Shown in pieces: positions 17,388 through 25,093 of a DNA stretch of 64,000 nt (position 1 is its first letter; the number at the start of each line of letters is the position of its first letter). This DNA is from Bog-756 sp963725275 (GTDB lineage Bacteria; Actinomycetota; Acidimicrobiia; Acidimicrobiales; RAAP-2). Position numbers and translations under genes: made by a program. The notes under the pieces are model-generated. The model worked only from the letters and a program-made list of their open reading frames with translations. It ran no database searches and was not told the DNA's origin. The DNA lies in contig CAVRXS010000003.1 of the NCBI GenBank assembly GCA_963725275.1, positions 124,001-188,000 on the forward strand, in the 5' to 3' direction.

Positions 17388-17394
17388 TGGCTGG

Positions 17395-17400
17395 ATCGTA
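17395..17400 (-). promoter_or_regulatory. Candidate -10 box of rex (leaderless)
   Basis: On the minus strand TACGAT is followed after seven bases by the rex GTG at 17387, with no Shine-Dalgarno sequence between. Confidence 0.45.
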
Positions 17401-17451
17401 GGACCGCGCGGTTGCGGAGCGGAAGCCGGCCGTCAGGGCGGTCCCGGCGGC

Positions 17452-18372
17452 TCAGCCGCCCGCCCGCAGCGCCACCGTTCGCCCGGGGCCCGCGATCCCC
17501 AGGTGGGCGGCCGCCGAGGACCGGTCGAGCACCAGGGCCGGCCGGCCGTTGGCGTCGACGAGCAGACCGACCTCGCCCGGCCTGAGATCGGCGAACGCGG
17601 TGACCCGTCGTACCTCGGTCCACGCCCCGAATCCCTCGGGACAGTCGTCGCTGCGGGATGCGGGCATCCCGCCGGCAGGGCCCAGGGGACCGAGCGCGAC
17701 CTGCAACCGTGCCCCGGGGGAACCGAGCAGATCGGTGACGGCATCGGCGTCGATCCAGAGCTGGACGTTGCCGAACCGGTCGATCCACCCGACAGCGGCG
17801 AGCAGGACCGGGCCCGCTCCGTTCACGGGCCCGCCGGCAGCCCCGGCCGACGCGACCAGGGTCCGCGGGTCGGCGGACGGTCCGAGGTCGTCCGGGTCGT
17901 ACCCGAGCACCAGATGGGCGGCTGCCAGGGCGAAGAGATCCCGGCCGTCGAAGGTCGCCCCGGTCACGCCATGTCCGCGGTCGGGTCGGGGCAGGACGAT
18001 CACCCGCTCCGCTCCACCGAGCGCGTCGGCGGCAGGGACGAGCAGCCCGTTGTCCGGTCCGACCAGCCAGGACGGGCCACCGGTCGCCGACCGCACCCCG
18101 ATGGCGACCGGGCGCCGATCGGAGCCCACCCCGGGATCCACCACCGCCAACACGACCCCGGCACCGAGAGACGGGGCGGCACGGGCGAGCAGGGCAGCGC
18201 CGGCGGCCACGTCGAACGGCGGGACACCATGCGAGAGGTCGATGACCGCGACCGAGGGGGCGCGCCGGTGGAGGACGGCGTGGACCACGCCGACGAACTC
18301 GTCGTCGAGGCCGTAGTCGGAGAGGAAGTAGACGGCCGGCGTCTCGCCCGCGGCCGGGACGGGCGCTGTCAC
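17452..18372 (-). CDS. SAM hydroxide adenosyltransferase family protein (DUF62)
   Basis: This family hydrolyses S-adenosylmethionine with hydroxide to adenosine and methionine and is related to fluorinase and chlorinase. Seen: an opening FLSDYGLDDEFVGVVHAVL with the conserved Asp, IDLSHGVPPFDVAAGA, VVDPGVGSDRRPVAI, LVGPDNGLLVPA, and a C-terminal barrel domain containing WIDRFGNVQLWI. Length (306) is slightly above the family norm. The start overlaps the proC stop by 4 bases. I see no halogenase-specific evidence, so plain SAM hydrolysis is the best call. Confidence 0.88.
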   Translation of the reverse strand: MTAPVPAAGETPAVYFLSDYGLDDEFVGVVHAVLHRRAPSVAVIDLSHGVPPFDVAAGAALLARAAPSLGAGVVLAVVDPGVGSDRRPVAIGVRSATGGPSWLVGPDNGLLVPAADALGGAERVIVLPRPDRGHGVTGATFDGRDLFALAAAHLVLGYDPDDLGPSADPRTLVASAGAAGGPVNGAGPVLLAAVGWIDRFGNVQLWIDADAVTDLLGSPGARLQVALGPLGPAGGMPASRSDDCPEGFGAWTEVRRVTAFADLRPGEVGLLVDANGRPALVLDRSSAAAHLGIAGPGRTVALRAGG

Positions 18373-19160
18373 CGACCGAGCTGCTTCGACCGTTCGGTCG
18401 CCGCGGCCACCGCCTCGATGAACGCAGAGCGGACCGCCTTGCGCTCGAGGGTGCGCAGCGCCGCGGCGGTCGTGCCCCCAGGAGAGGTCACCGCAGCCCG
18501 CAACTCGGCGGGGTCGTCCCCCGTCTCGTCCAGCATGCGCGAGGACCCGAGGAGCGTGCCCACGACCAGCTGCCGGCTGGTGTCACGCGGGAGCCCGGCC
18601 GCGACCCCCGCCTCGATCAGCGCCTCAGCGACCAGGAAGACGTAGGCGGGCCCCGAACCGGAGATGCCGGTCACCGCGTCGAGGTGTCGCTCGGGCAGCC
18701 GGACCACGGTGCCGACGGCGCCCAGGATCCCCTCTGCCCAGTCGAGATCGGCCGAGGTCGCCGCGGTACCCCCCGAGAGGCCAGCCACACCGGCACCGAT
18801 CAGAGCGGGCGTGTTGGGCATCGCCCGCACCACGACGGTGCCGACCGGCAGCGCGGCCTCGAGCCGTGCGGCGGAGAGGCCGGCCACGATCGAAAGCACC
18901 CGCAGCGCCCCGGTCGCCGCGAGCGTGCGCGCCACGTCCTCTGCCACGTCGGGCTTGACCGCCAGCAAGACGTCGGGTGCCTCAACCGGTCCCGCGGTCA
19001 CCATGAGTCCGGGGTGGGCCTCCTCCAACGACCGCCGCTGGGACGGATCCGGCTCGGTCACCCAGAGGTCTTCCGCCGAGGCCCATCGGGCACCCAGGAG
19101 TCCGCTCACCAGGGCGCCGCCCATCCTGCCGCCGCCCACCACCAGGAGCTTGGGAGCCAT
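18369..19160 (-). CDS. proC: Pyrroline-5-carboxylate reductase
   Basis: Last step of proline synthesis: NAD(P)H reduction of pyrroline-5-carboxylate. The 263-residue protein has the Rossmann motif VVGGGRMGGALVSGLL, VVRAMPNTPALIGAG, and the C-terminal signature GISGSGPAYVFLVAEAL followed by TSPGGTTAAALRTLE. Length is standard. The ATG at 19160 lies six bases after a TAGCGT box on the minus strand, suggesting a leaderless message. Confidence 0.95.
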   Translation of the reverse strand: MAPKLLVVGGGRMGGALVSGLLGARWASAEDLWVTEPDPSQRRSLEEAHPGLMVTAGPVEAPDVLLAVKPDVAEDVARTLAATGALRVLSIVAGLSAARLEAALPVGTVVVRAMPNTPALIGAGVAGLSGGTAATSADLDWAEGILGAVGTVVRLPERHLDAVTGISGSGPAYVFLVAEALIEAGVAAGLPRDTSRQLVVGTLLGSSRMLDETGDDPAELRAAVTSPGGTTAAALRTLERKAVRSAFIEAVAAATERSKQLGR

Positions 19161-19166
19161 GCGCGC

Positions 19167-19172
19167 ACGCTA
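19167..19172 (-). promoter_or_regulatory. Candidate -10 box of proC (leaderless)
   Basis: TAGCGT on the minus strand, six bases before the proC ATG. Confidence 0.35.
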
Positions 19173-19221
19173 CCAGTGGGCCCCTCGTCGCCCCCGACTC
19201 CTGGGCCGCTCCCGGCGCGCG

Positions 19222-19689
19222 TCAGGTGGCGGCCGGGCCCCTCGCTGGCGCGCGGCGGTACCGGCCCGCGTACCCGATGGACATCGCCGTCGGAAAGCAC
19301 TCGTCGGTGTAGGCCAGTGACGCCCCGATGATGCGGTCGAGCTCGTCGTCGTCCACGCGGGAGACGGGTACCCGACCCACGAGGTAGATGGCGTCCTCGG
19401 CCCCGAGCGCGAAGGAGACCCCGGCCAGGTCGGCGTTGCGACGGAGGAGGTACTCCCAGGTGGCTTCGACGTTGGTCTCGGGAGCGGGCATGAACTGGGC
19501 TTCGTGGCGGAGGGTCCGCTGCCGCAGCGTGAGCCAGACCGTCACGAATTCCTTCTCCTCGCCGCGCAGCCGGAGGTACCACCTCGGAGCTCCCGTGATC
19601 GGGTCGCCTCCCGCCTGCCGGTCCACCGCCACCAGGGCGCCTCCTGCGGCGAGCTCACGGGCCGCCCACGCGTCGATCCTCGCACACAC
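19222..19689 (-). CDS. YbjN-like protein
   Basis: The 155-residue product has the YbjN / type III secretion chaperone-like pattern: a beta-rich N-terminus (APRWYLRLRGEEKEFVTVWL), EATWEYLLRRNADLAGVSFAL, then AIYLVGRVPVSRVDDDELDRIIG. Such genes commonly follow mshA in actinobacteria; this one does, 45 bases downstream. Biochemical role unknown. The start is GTG 19689; the next codons upstream stay open only to an in-frame TGA overlapping the end of mshA, and an out-of-frame GTGA at the mshA stop hints that a few N-terminal residues may be misframed here. Confidence 0.72.
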   Translation of the reverse strand: MCARIDAWAARELAAGGALVAVDRQAGGDPITGAPRWYLRLRGEEKEFVTVWLTLRQRTLRHEAQFMPAPETNVEATWEYLLRRNADLAGVSFALGAEDAIYLVGRVPVSRVDDDELDRIIGASLAYTDECFPTAMSIGYAGRYRRAPARGPAAT

Positions 19690-19734
19690 CTGCGCCGCGC
19701 TCGTCGGCCCCGAGGATGCCCGCCCACTCGTCGC

Positions 19735-20997
19735 TCACGAGCACTCGACGAGGCGGCCCGTGGTGAGCTCGGCGTAGATCTCGACCAGCAGGTGGGCGGC
19801 GCGCGCCCAGGTGTAGCGGCGGGCCCGGAGGACGGATCCGGTGCTGAGCCGTTCGGCGAGCAACGGCTCGGCCAGGATCTGACGGACCCAGGCCGCGTAG
19901 GCCTCGGGGTCGGCATCTTCAACCAGGTAGCCCGTCCTCCCGTGATCGACCAGGCTGCTCAGGCCGCCCACGTCGGAGGCGACCACCGGCGTGCCGCAGG
20001 CCGCTGCTTCGAGGGCCACCAGCCCGAAGGACTCGGACCGGCTCGGGACCAGGCAGACGTCGGCTGCGCGGTAGAAGGTCGAGAGCAATTCGTGGGGGCG
20101 GGGCGGCACGAAGACGACCTGTCCCCCGATGCCGAGCTCGGCGACCAGGGAGACGATGTGCGCGACCTCCTCGTCCCCGTGCGGACCGCTCGGGCCGCCC
20201 ACGACGACGAGGTGGGCGTCGGGGTGGTCCTGTACGAGCGACGCGAGGGTCGAGACCGCGACGCCGGCGCCTTTGAGTGGCTGGATGCGGCCGACGAAGA
20301 GCAGGAGCGGGCCGGTGGCAGGCAGCCCTAGGGCCCGACGGGCCTGGGCGCGGTCGCCGGGTCCGAAGAAGGCGTGCTCGACACCGGGGGCGACGATGCG
20401 GATCCTCGAGGGATCAGCCCCGTAGAGCTCCGAGAGCTGGGCCGCCTCGACGGAACACGACGCAAGCACGGTGTCGGAGCACCGGATGATCGTGGCCTCG
20501 GCCTCCGCCCGAAGGTGGGAGGAGTCGGCCTCGACTTCCTCGGGGCTCGACTCGGCCTTGACCCGGTCGAGGGTGTGGAAGGTCGACACCAGCGGCAGGT
20601 TGAGCTGATGCTTGATCGCGTGGCCGGCGACGCCGCTCAGCCAGTAGTTGGCGTGGACCGCGTCGAAGGGCGGGGTGTCGTCACCGCCGTAGGAACCGGT
20701 GGTAGTGATCGACTTGATCACTCCTTCGGCAAACTCGTCGACCACCCCCGGGAGGGACTCCTTGGTCACCGGCCTCGGCGGTCCGGCGGGGACATGGTGG
20801 ACCCGGAGGCCGGGCTCGATGTCGAGCACCGGTGCGAGGTCGTCCGACCAGGCCCGCGTGTACACGTCACAGAGCACGCCTGCCCGGGCCAACGCCGAAG
20901 AGAGCTCCCGCACGTAGACGTTCATGCCGCCGCCGTCCCCGGTGCCGGGTTGGGCAAGTGGCGAGGTATGGAGGGAGAGGACGGCCAGACGCTTCAT
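19735..20997 (-). CDS. mshA: D-inositol-3-phosphate glycosyltransferase (mycothiol synthesis)
   Basis: GT4-family enzyme that transfers GlcNAc from UDP-GlcNAc to inositol-3-phosphate, the first step of mycothiol synthesis. The 420-residue protein has the MshA opening LHTSPLAQPGTGDGGGMNVYVREL, HANYWLSGVAGH, STFHTLDRVKAE, FVGRIQPLKG, and the donor-site ESFGLVALEAAACGTPVVAS. The combination GDGGGMNVYV plus FHTLDRVK is typical of MshA rather than a general GT4. Start ATG 20997, nine bases behind a TAGGAT box. Confidence 0.93.
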   Translation of the reverse strand: MKRLAVLSLHTSPLAQPGTGDGGGMNVYVRELSSALARAGVLCDVYTRAWSDDLAPVLDIEPGLRVHHVPAGPPRPVTKESLPGVVDEFAEGVIKSITTTGSYGGDDTPPFDAVHANYWLSGVAGHAIKHQLNLPLVSTFHTLDRVKAESSPEEVEADSSHLRAEAEATIIRCSDTVLASCSVEAAQLSELYGADPSRIRIVAPGVEHAFFGPGDRAQARRALGLPATGPLLLFVGRIQPLKGAGVAVSTLASLVQDHPDAHLVVVGGPSGPHGDEEVAHIVSLVAELGIGGQVVFVPPRPHELLSTFYRAADVCLVPSRSESFGLVALEAAACGTPVVASDVGGLSSLVDHGRTGYLVEDADPEAYAAWVRQILAEPLLAERLSTGSVLRARRYTWARAAHLLVEIYAELTTGRLVECS

Positions 20998-21006
20998 GCG
21001 CCGACG

Positions 21007-21012
21007 ATCCTA
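21007..21012 (-). promoter_or_regulatory. Candidate -10 box of mshA
   Basis: TAGGAT on the minus strand, nine bases before the mshA ATG; no Shine-Dalgarno sequence between. Confidence 0.3.
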
Positions 21013-21026
21013 CCGGGAGGCCCCCG

Positions 21027-21506
21027 TTATCCGGCGGCCGCCGCCGATCCGGCCGCACCCTGGGCACTCTCGGCATTTTCGCTGGTCGCGTCCGGTTCGC
21101 CCACCGAGATGGGGCCGTCCAGGTTCTCGTTCTCGTGGCGGAACGACAGGTAGATCTGCATCATGGCCTGGCGCTGATCCTCGGTCAGGTGGCGGTCGGC
21201 GAAGATGTGACGGGTGAGGTCGGTGTCTCCGTCGGGCCGCTCCAGGATCCCGGCCTGGACGTAGAGCGTCTCCGCCGAGATGCGGAGGGCCTTGGCGATC
21301 TGCTGGAGGATCTCGGCCGACGGGCGGCGGAGGCCGCGCTCGATCTGGCTCAGATAGGGATTGGAGATCCCGGCCAGCTCCGAGAGACGGCGGAGGGAGA
21401 GTCTGGCCGAACTGCGCTGCTCACGGATGAACGACCCGAGCTCGTTGAGTCGTTCGGGGAGGTCCTTGACGAACGGGTTCCCGTCCGGGCGAACCGGGTC
21501 GGTCAC
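21027..21506 (-). CDS. XRE-type helix-turn-helix regulator
   Basis: DNA-binding protein of 159 residues. The XRE HTH spans about residues 19-75 (LGSFIREQRSSARLSLRRL, SELAGISNPYLSQIERGLRR, SAEILQQIAKALRIS). A tail of about 85 residues follows, with an Ala/Ser/Glu-rich end and no recognisable ligand domain. The GTG start overlaps the stop of the rsiG-like gene as GTGA, so the two are co-expressed, and sodX lies just upstream in the same direction. Target genes unknown. Confidence 0.85.
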   Translation of the reverse strand: MTDPVRPDGNPFVKDLPERLNELGSFIREQRSSARLSLRRLSELAGISNPYLSQIERGLRRPSAEILQQIAKALRISAETLYVQAGILERPDGDTDLTRHIFADRHLTEDQRQAMMQIYLSFRHENENLDGPISVGEPDATSENAESAQGAAGSAAAAG

Positions 21507-22045
21507 GAGAGCAGACCGTCGACCGATGCGCGCCCGGATTTGTGGCGCGCGACCAGCTCGGCCTGGAGCACGTCGATGCGTTCGTGGAGGGCGCGTCGGT
21601 CGAACGAGATCGCTCGCTCGAGCTCGCCGAGATGGTCAGCCAGGTCACGCAGCCGGTCGTGGTCGAGGCCGCCGAGCGTACCGATGTCGTCGACCCCGAG
21701 GATGGCGTCGAGCTCTCTGGTGAGGTCGGCCTCCTCGGTGTCGGGAGACAGCAGCATGGGCAGGCGGCCGGGACCGGCCGGGCGCCCGTGGCCCGAGGAG
21801 AGGATGCCGGGCAGGTCGTCGACCAGGCTGGCCAGATCCGGAGCGGCTCCGTCCTCCGGGCGGTCGAGGAAGGCATGGACGATGTCGAGGCGGCCCTGGA
21901 CAAGGCGCCGGAGGTAGGAGAGGGCCACTTCGGCTTCCTGGCATTCGGCGCGCATGGCGCGGATGTCCTCGAGTGACCGGCTGCCCACGTCGTCGAGGTA
22001 GGTGCTGGTCAGCAGGTGGCCGAGATCATCCTTGTGGCTGGGCAT
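21503..22045 (-). CDS. RsiG-like c-di-GMP-binding anti-sigma protein (AmfC family)
   Basis: RsiG of Streptomyces binds the sigma factor WhiG with c-di-GMP through two copies of E-x3-S-x2-R-x3-Q-x3-D on a coiled coil. In this 180-residue protein (ATG 22045) the first copy is exact: Glu39, Ser43, Arg46, Gln50, Asp54 in EVALSYLRRLVQGRLD. The second is present with Gln replaced by His: Glu143, Ser147, Arg150, His154, Asp158 in ERAISFDRRALHERID. Both lie in predicted helices. The gene overlaps sodX by 20 bases and the XRE gene by 4. Its sigma partner is not in this window. The family call is from motif recognition. Confidence 0.8.
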   Translation of the reverse strand: MPSHKDDLGHLLTSTYLDDVGSRSLEDIRAMRAECQEAEVALSYLRRLVQGRLDIVHAFLDRPEDGAAPDLASLVDDLPGILSSGHGRPAGPGRLPMLLSPDTEEADLTRELDAILGVDDIGTLGGLDHDRLRDLADHLGELERAISFDRRALHERIDVLQAELVARHKSGRASVDGLLS

Positions 22046-22499
22046 CGGCTCGATCGTACTCCTCCGGCCATGGGCCACGGCCGCTGCGCCCTCGAGGGCC
22101 GTACCGGTAGACGGCGCGTCCGACCAGGGCCGACCGGGCCACCGGGCCGAAGTGGCGGCTGTCGCTGCTGCGATCGGCGGCATCGCCGAACACCTCCAGC
22201 GTGCCTGATGCACGGTCCACGGTCCCGACCCGCTTGACCAGCACCCGGGACCGCTCCCGGGGATCCCGAACGGCCACCACCGCGCCGGGCTCCGGCCACG
22301 CCGGAAGGCCGAAGGGGCGGCTCACCACCACCAGTCGGTCTCCGACGAGCAGGGCCGGGGCCATCGACTCTCCCACCACCTCGACCCGGCGAACAGCGCG
22401 GGCCGCGGCCATTCCGGCCACGGCTGCCAGGGCGGATGCCGTCAGACACAGGGTTCGCGACCGGACGAACCTGGGTAAGGTGGCGCCGGTGCGACCCAT
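22026..22499 (-). CDS. sodX: Nickel superoxide dismutase maturation protease SodX (signal peptidase I-like)
   Basis: Small S26-family peptidase expected to remove the NiSOD propeptide so that the N-terminal His can bind nickel. The 157-residue protein (ATG 22499) has a membrane-spanning segment (about 17-36), the catalytic Ser45 in VVGESMAPALLVGDRL and Lys89 in RVLVKRVGTV, then SSDSRHFGPVARSALVGRAVYRYGP, the usual SodX ending. It is divergent from sodN (129 bases between starts). In Streptomyces the two genes run in the same direction, so the arrangement is a variant. Its 3' end overlaps the rsiG-like gene. Confidence 0.9.
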   Translation of the reverse strand: MGRTGATLPRFVRSRTLCLTASALAAVAGMAAARAVRRVEVVGESMAPALLVGDRLVVVSRPFGLPAWPEPGAVVAVRDPRERSRVLVKRVGTVDRASGTLEVFGDAADRSSDSRHFGPVARSALVGRAVYRYGPRGRSGRGPWPEEYDRADAQPQG

Positions 22500-22628
22500 G
22501 CCCCACTCTGTAGCAGACGGTGTCCGGCATCGGTCCGCCCAGCGCCGATCGCCCGCAGCCGTTGCGCTGTCCATCTCCGACCGTCCGTCGCAGCCATCCC
22601 CTACCCCAGGAAAGCCGAGGAGTCACCC

Positions 22629-23045
22629 ATGCGCATCGCCGACCACCTGCTCGCTCTCGCCGACCGCCTGTCGCCACCGACACCCGTGCACGCGCACTGC
22701 GACCTTCCCTGTGGCGTCTACGACCCGGCCCAGGCACGCATCGAGGCGGAGTCGGTCAAAGCCGTCATGGAGAAGTACAACGCCTCGAACGACGAGGCCT
22801 TCAAGGTCCGCGCCATCCTGATCAAGGAGGAGCGCTCCGACCTGGTCAAGCACCATCTGTGGGTCCTCTGGACCGATTACTTCAAGCCGGAGCACCTCGA
22901 GCGCTTCCCCAACCTCCACGACATGTTCTGGAAGGCCACCAAGACCGCCGGGGAAGCCAAGAAGACGAACGACGTGGCCGTGGCCGACCGCCTGCTCTCC
23001 GAGATCGCCGCCATCGACAAGATGTTCTGGGAGTCGAAGAAGTAG
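22629..23045 (+). CDS. sodN: Superoxide dismutase [Ni]
   Basis: Cytoplasmic nickel SOD. The precursor is 138 residues; the nickel hook HCDLPCGVYDP starts at residue 23, so cleavage after Ala22 gives His1, Cys2, Cys6 and Tyr9 of the mature enzyme (His23, Cys24, Cys28, Tyr31 here). The rest matches the four-helix NiSOD fold (IEAESVKAVMEKYN, LVKHHLWVLWTDYFKPEHL). A GAGGAG lies nine bases upstream of the ATG. The processing enzyme gene sodX is divergent. Confidence 0.97.
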   Translation: MRIADHLLALADRLSPPTPVHAHCDLPCGVYDPAQARIEAESVKAVMEKYNASNDEAFKVRAILIKEERSDLVKHHLWVLWTDYFKPEHLERFPNLHDMFWKATKTAGEAKKTNDVAVADRLLSEIAAIDKMFWESKK

Positions 23046-23109
23046 TCAGGGCAGCTGGGTCGCCGGTCACTGCGGCAGCCCGCCGGTGCGAGTCCGCCGG
23101 CTGTGGGTG

Positions 23110-23523
23110 TCAGTCGTCGAAGGTGTCGTCAGCGCTGTCGCCGGTGACGTAGGCGCTGTCGTCAGTGATGTCGTCGGCGACGTGCTCAGCGATGTCGTCA
23201 GCGCTGCGGTCGACGGTGACCTGCGGAGCGGGCTCGGATACGGACCAGGCTGACGGCACCGGGGTTGGCTCGGGCGGGTCGATGTCGATGCCGTCGCACG
23301 ACTCACAGGTCCGGGCGATCGCGAGCTCGACCAGGCGCTCGTCGGCGATCGGCTCACCGCACTGCTCGCAGCGGCCGTAGCTGCCGTCGTCGAGGCGGAC
23401 CAGCGCCTGTTCGACTTCGTCGAGCAGGGCATCCACCGCGTCGATCGACCGTCGCTGGGCATCCTCCCCACCGGTCGGCTCCGCTGGGTCGCCCGCCTCA
23501 CCCGTGACCGTCTCGGTCTCCAT
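23110..23523 (-). CDS. TraR/DksA-type C4 zinc-finger protein with acidic tail
   Basis: The 137-residue product has a helical first half (AVDALLDEVEQALVRLDDGSYG) and the C4 finger CEQCGEPIADERLVE...ARTCESC typical of TraR/DksA proteins that enter the RNA polymerase secondary channel or act as structural zinc proteins. After the finger comes about 55 residues ending in an Asp-rich tail (DDIAEHVADDITDD and following). The usual DksA coiled-coil tip cannot be confirmed. Start ATG 23523, with TACGCT eight bases upstream on the minus strand. Confidence 0.82.
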   Translation of the reverse strand: METETVTGEAGDPAEPTGGEDAQRRSIDAVDALLDEVEQALVRLDDGSYGRCEQCGEPIADERLVELAIARTCESCDGIDIDPPEPTPVPSAWSVSEPAPQVTVDRSADDIAEHVADDITDDSAYVTGDSADDTFDD

Positions 23524-23531
23524 GACGGGTC

Positions 23532-23537
23532 AGCGTA
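23532..23537 (-). promoter_or_regulatory. Candidate -10 box of the TraR/DksA-like gene
   Basis: TACGCT on the minus strand, eight bases before the ATG at 23523, with no Shine-Dalgarno sequence between. Confidence 0.3.
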
Positions 23538-23560
23538 CCCGCCTCCATCGGGGGGTCCCG

Positions 23561-23566
23561 TAGGGT
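23561..23566 (+). promoter_or_regulatory. Candidate -10 box of the class V aminotransferase
   Basis: TAGGGT seven bases before GTG 23574. The alternative GTG 23565 overlaps the box itself, which favours the later start. Confidence 0.35.
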
Positions 23567-23573
23567 GAGTCGG

Positions 23574-25010
23574 GTGGAGCCCGCGATCGGACACGGCTCG
23601 GCCGACCCAGCCGACGCCCTCTCCCTCCTGGTGGGCGCCGGGCAGCTGGTGCCCTGCATCGACGGGACCGCGCGCCCGGCCGTGGAGCTCGACCAGGCCG
23701 CTTCCACTCAGGCCCACCCGGCAGTGACTGCCCGGGTCCAGGCGTTCCTCCCCTCGTACTCGAGCGTGCACCGCGGCGCCGGATACCGGTCTCGACGCGC
23801 GACCGCCGCCTATGAGGACGCCCGCCGCGCCGTCCTGGCGTTCGCTGGCCGCGACGAGGACGGAGCGGACGTGGCCATCCTCTGCCGCAACACCACCGAG
23901 GCCATCAACCACCTGGCCTACCGGCTCCGGCTGGCACCCACCGACGTGGTGGTGACCACCGTCGTCGAGCACCACGCCAACCTCCTGCCCTGGGGACGGA
24001 TGGCCGAGCGCCGCTACGTGGAGTGCGGTACCGCGGGAACCTTCTCCGTCGACGACGTGATCGCCGCCCTCGACGTCGGCGGCCCACCCCCAGCGCTGCT
24101 GGCGATCACCGGCGCTTCCAACGTGACGGGTTGGCTGCCTCCCCTCGACGACATCATCGACGCGGCACACGAGCGCGGCGTGCCGGTGCTCGTCGATGCG
24201 GCCCAGCTCGCCCCCCACCGCCCGCTCCCGGCAACCGCCGACTACCTCGCCTTCAGCGGGCACAAGCTGTACGCCCCGTTCGGCTCCGGCGCCCTGGTCG
24301 GGCCGCGCGCCCTGTTCGAGACCGGGGACCCCTTCCTCGCTGGTGGCGGCGCCGTCGACCTCGTCGACCTGGACGAGGTGATCTGGACGGCCCCTCCCGA
24401 CCGGGAGGAAGCCGGATCGCCGAACGTGGTCGGGGCGGTCGCCCTGCACGCAGCCATCGACGCCCTCCATGACGTCGGGTGGGAGGCGTTGGCCGCCCAC
24501 GAGTCCGCCCTCGCCTCCCGGTTGCACGCCGGACTGTCGGCGGTCGACGGAGTGCGGCTGCTCGGGCCGACGGGCCGGGTGGAAGGGAACATGGAGACCC
24601 CTGTCCTCCCGGTGGCGGCGTTCACTGTCGACGGCGTCCACCATGCGCTGGTCGCGGCCAGGCTGAGCGCCGAGTACGGCATCGCGGTGCGCCACGGCTG
24701 CTTCTGCGCCCACCCCTACGTGGTGCGCCTCCTCGGTCTCAGCGCCGCCGATGTCGACGCCTACCGCAGCGACGTGCTCTCGGGCGACCACCGGAGCATC
24801 CCGGGTGCTGTCCGAGCGAGCGGGGGCCTCGGTACTTCGGGTGCGGACATCGATGCGCTGCTCACCGCAGTGGCCGATATCGCCGCGGGTACCCCCCCAC
24901 CGGTTCCGTACGAGCAGGACCCCACGACCGGCGACTTCTTTCCGGTCACCGACGAGCCTGGCTGGCGTGGTGCCGTCCACGAGCCCGGCGCCGCCTGCTC
25001 CCGCGGGTGA
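23574..25010 (+). CDS. Class V aminotransferase / cysteine desulfurase-like PLP enzyme
   Basis: PLP enzyme of the SufS/Csd-like group. In the 478-residue product the PLP region reads CRNTTEAINHLAYRL, VVEHHANLLPW, VPVLVDAAQLAPH and the Schiff-base lysine is in DYLAFSGHKLYAPFGSGAL. A late RHGCFCAHPYVVRLL holds two Cys close to where desulfurases carry the catalytic one. No suf or isc genes are adjacent, so a desulfurase role in cluster assembly is not supported by context; selenocysteine lyase or another beta-lyase is possible. Start GTG 23574 is preferred over GTG 23565, which lies inside the likely promoter. Confidence 0.8.
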   Translation: MEPAIGHGSADPADALSLLVGAGQLVPCIDGTARPAVELDQAASTQAHPAVTARVQAFLPSYSSVHRGAGYRSRRATAAYEDARRAVLAFAGRDEDGADVAILCRNTTEAINHLAYRLRLAPTDVVVTTVVEHHANLLPWGRMAERRYVECGTAGTFSVDDVIAALDVGGPPPALLAITGASNVTGWLPPLDDIIDAAHERGVPVLVDAAQLAPHRPLPATADYLAFSGHKLYAPFGSGALVGPRALFETGDPFLAGGGAVDLVDLDEVIWTAPPDREEAGSPNVVGAVALHAAIDALHDVGWEALAAHESALASRLHAGLSAVDGVRLLGPTGRVEGNMETPVLPVAAFTVDGVHHALVAARLSAEYGIAVRHGCFCAHPYVVRLLGLSAADVDAYRSDVLSGDHRSIPGAVRASGGLGTSGADIDALLTAVADIAAGTPPPVPYEQDPTTGDFFPVTDEPGWRGAVHEPGAACSRG

Positions 25011-25039
25011 GGGTGCGACCGGAGAGCGCCGGCCCCCCA

Positions 25040-25045
25040 TACGAT
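25040..25045 (+). promoter_or_regulatory. Candidate -10 box before the 13-codon leader ORF
   Basis: TACGAT exactly six bases before GTG 25052. Confidence 0.4.
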
Positions 25046-25051
25046 CTCCCG

Positions 25052-25093
25052 GTGACAGGGGAGGCCGACCAGCCGATCGCGCCAGCCCGGTGA
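25052..25093 (+). CDS. Short leader ORF (13 codons) coupled to the lipoprotein gene
   Basis: GTG 25052 to TGA 25093 encodes MTGEADQPIAPAR. Its start is six bases from a TACGAT box and its stop overlaps the GTG of the following lipoprotein gene as GTGA. That layout suggests a leaderless short ORF whose translation feeds ribosomes to the downstream start, which has no good Shine-Dalgarno site of its own. No attenuator-type codon runs are present (one Gln, two Pro). It may have no function other than coupling. Confidence 0.4.
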   Translation: MTGEADQPIAPAR

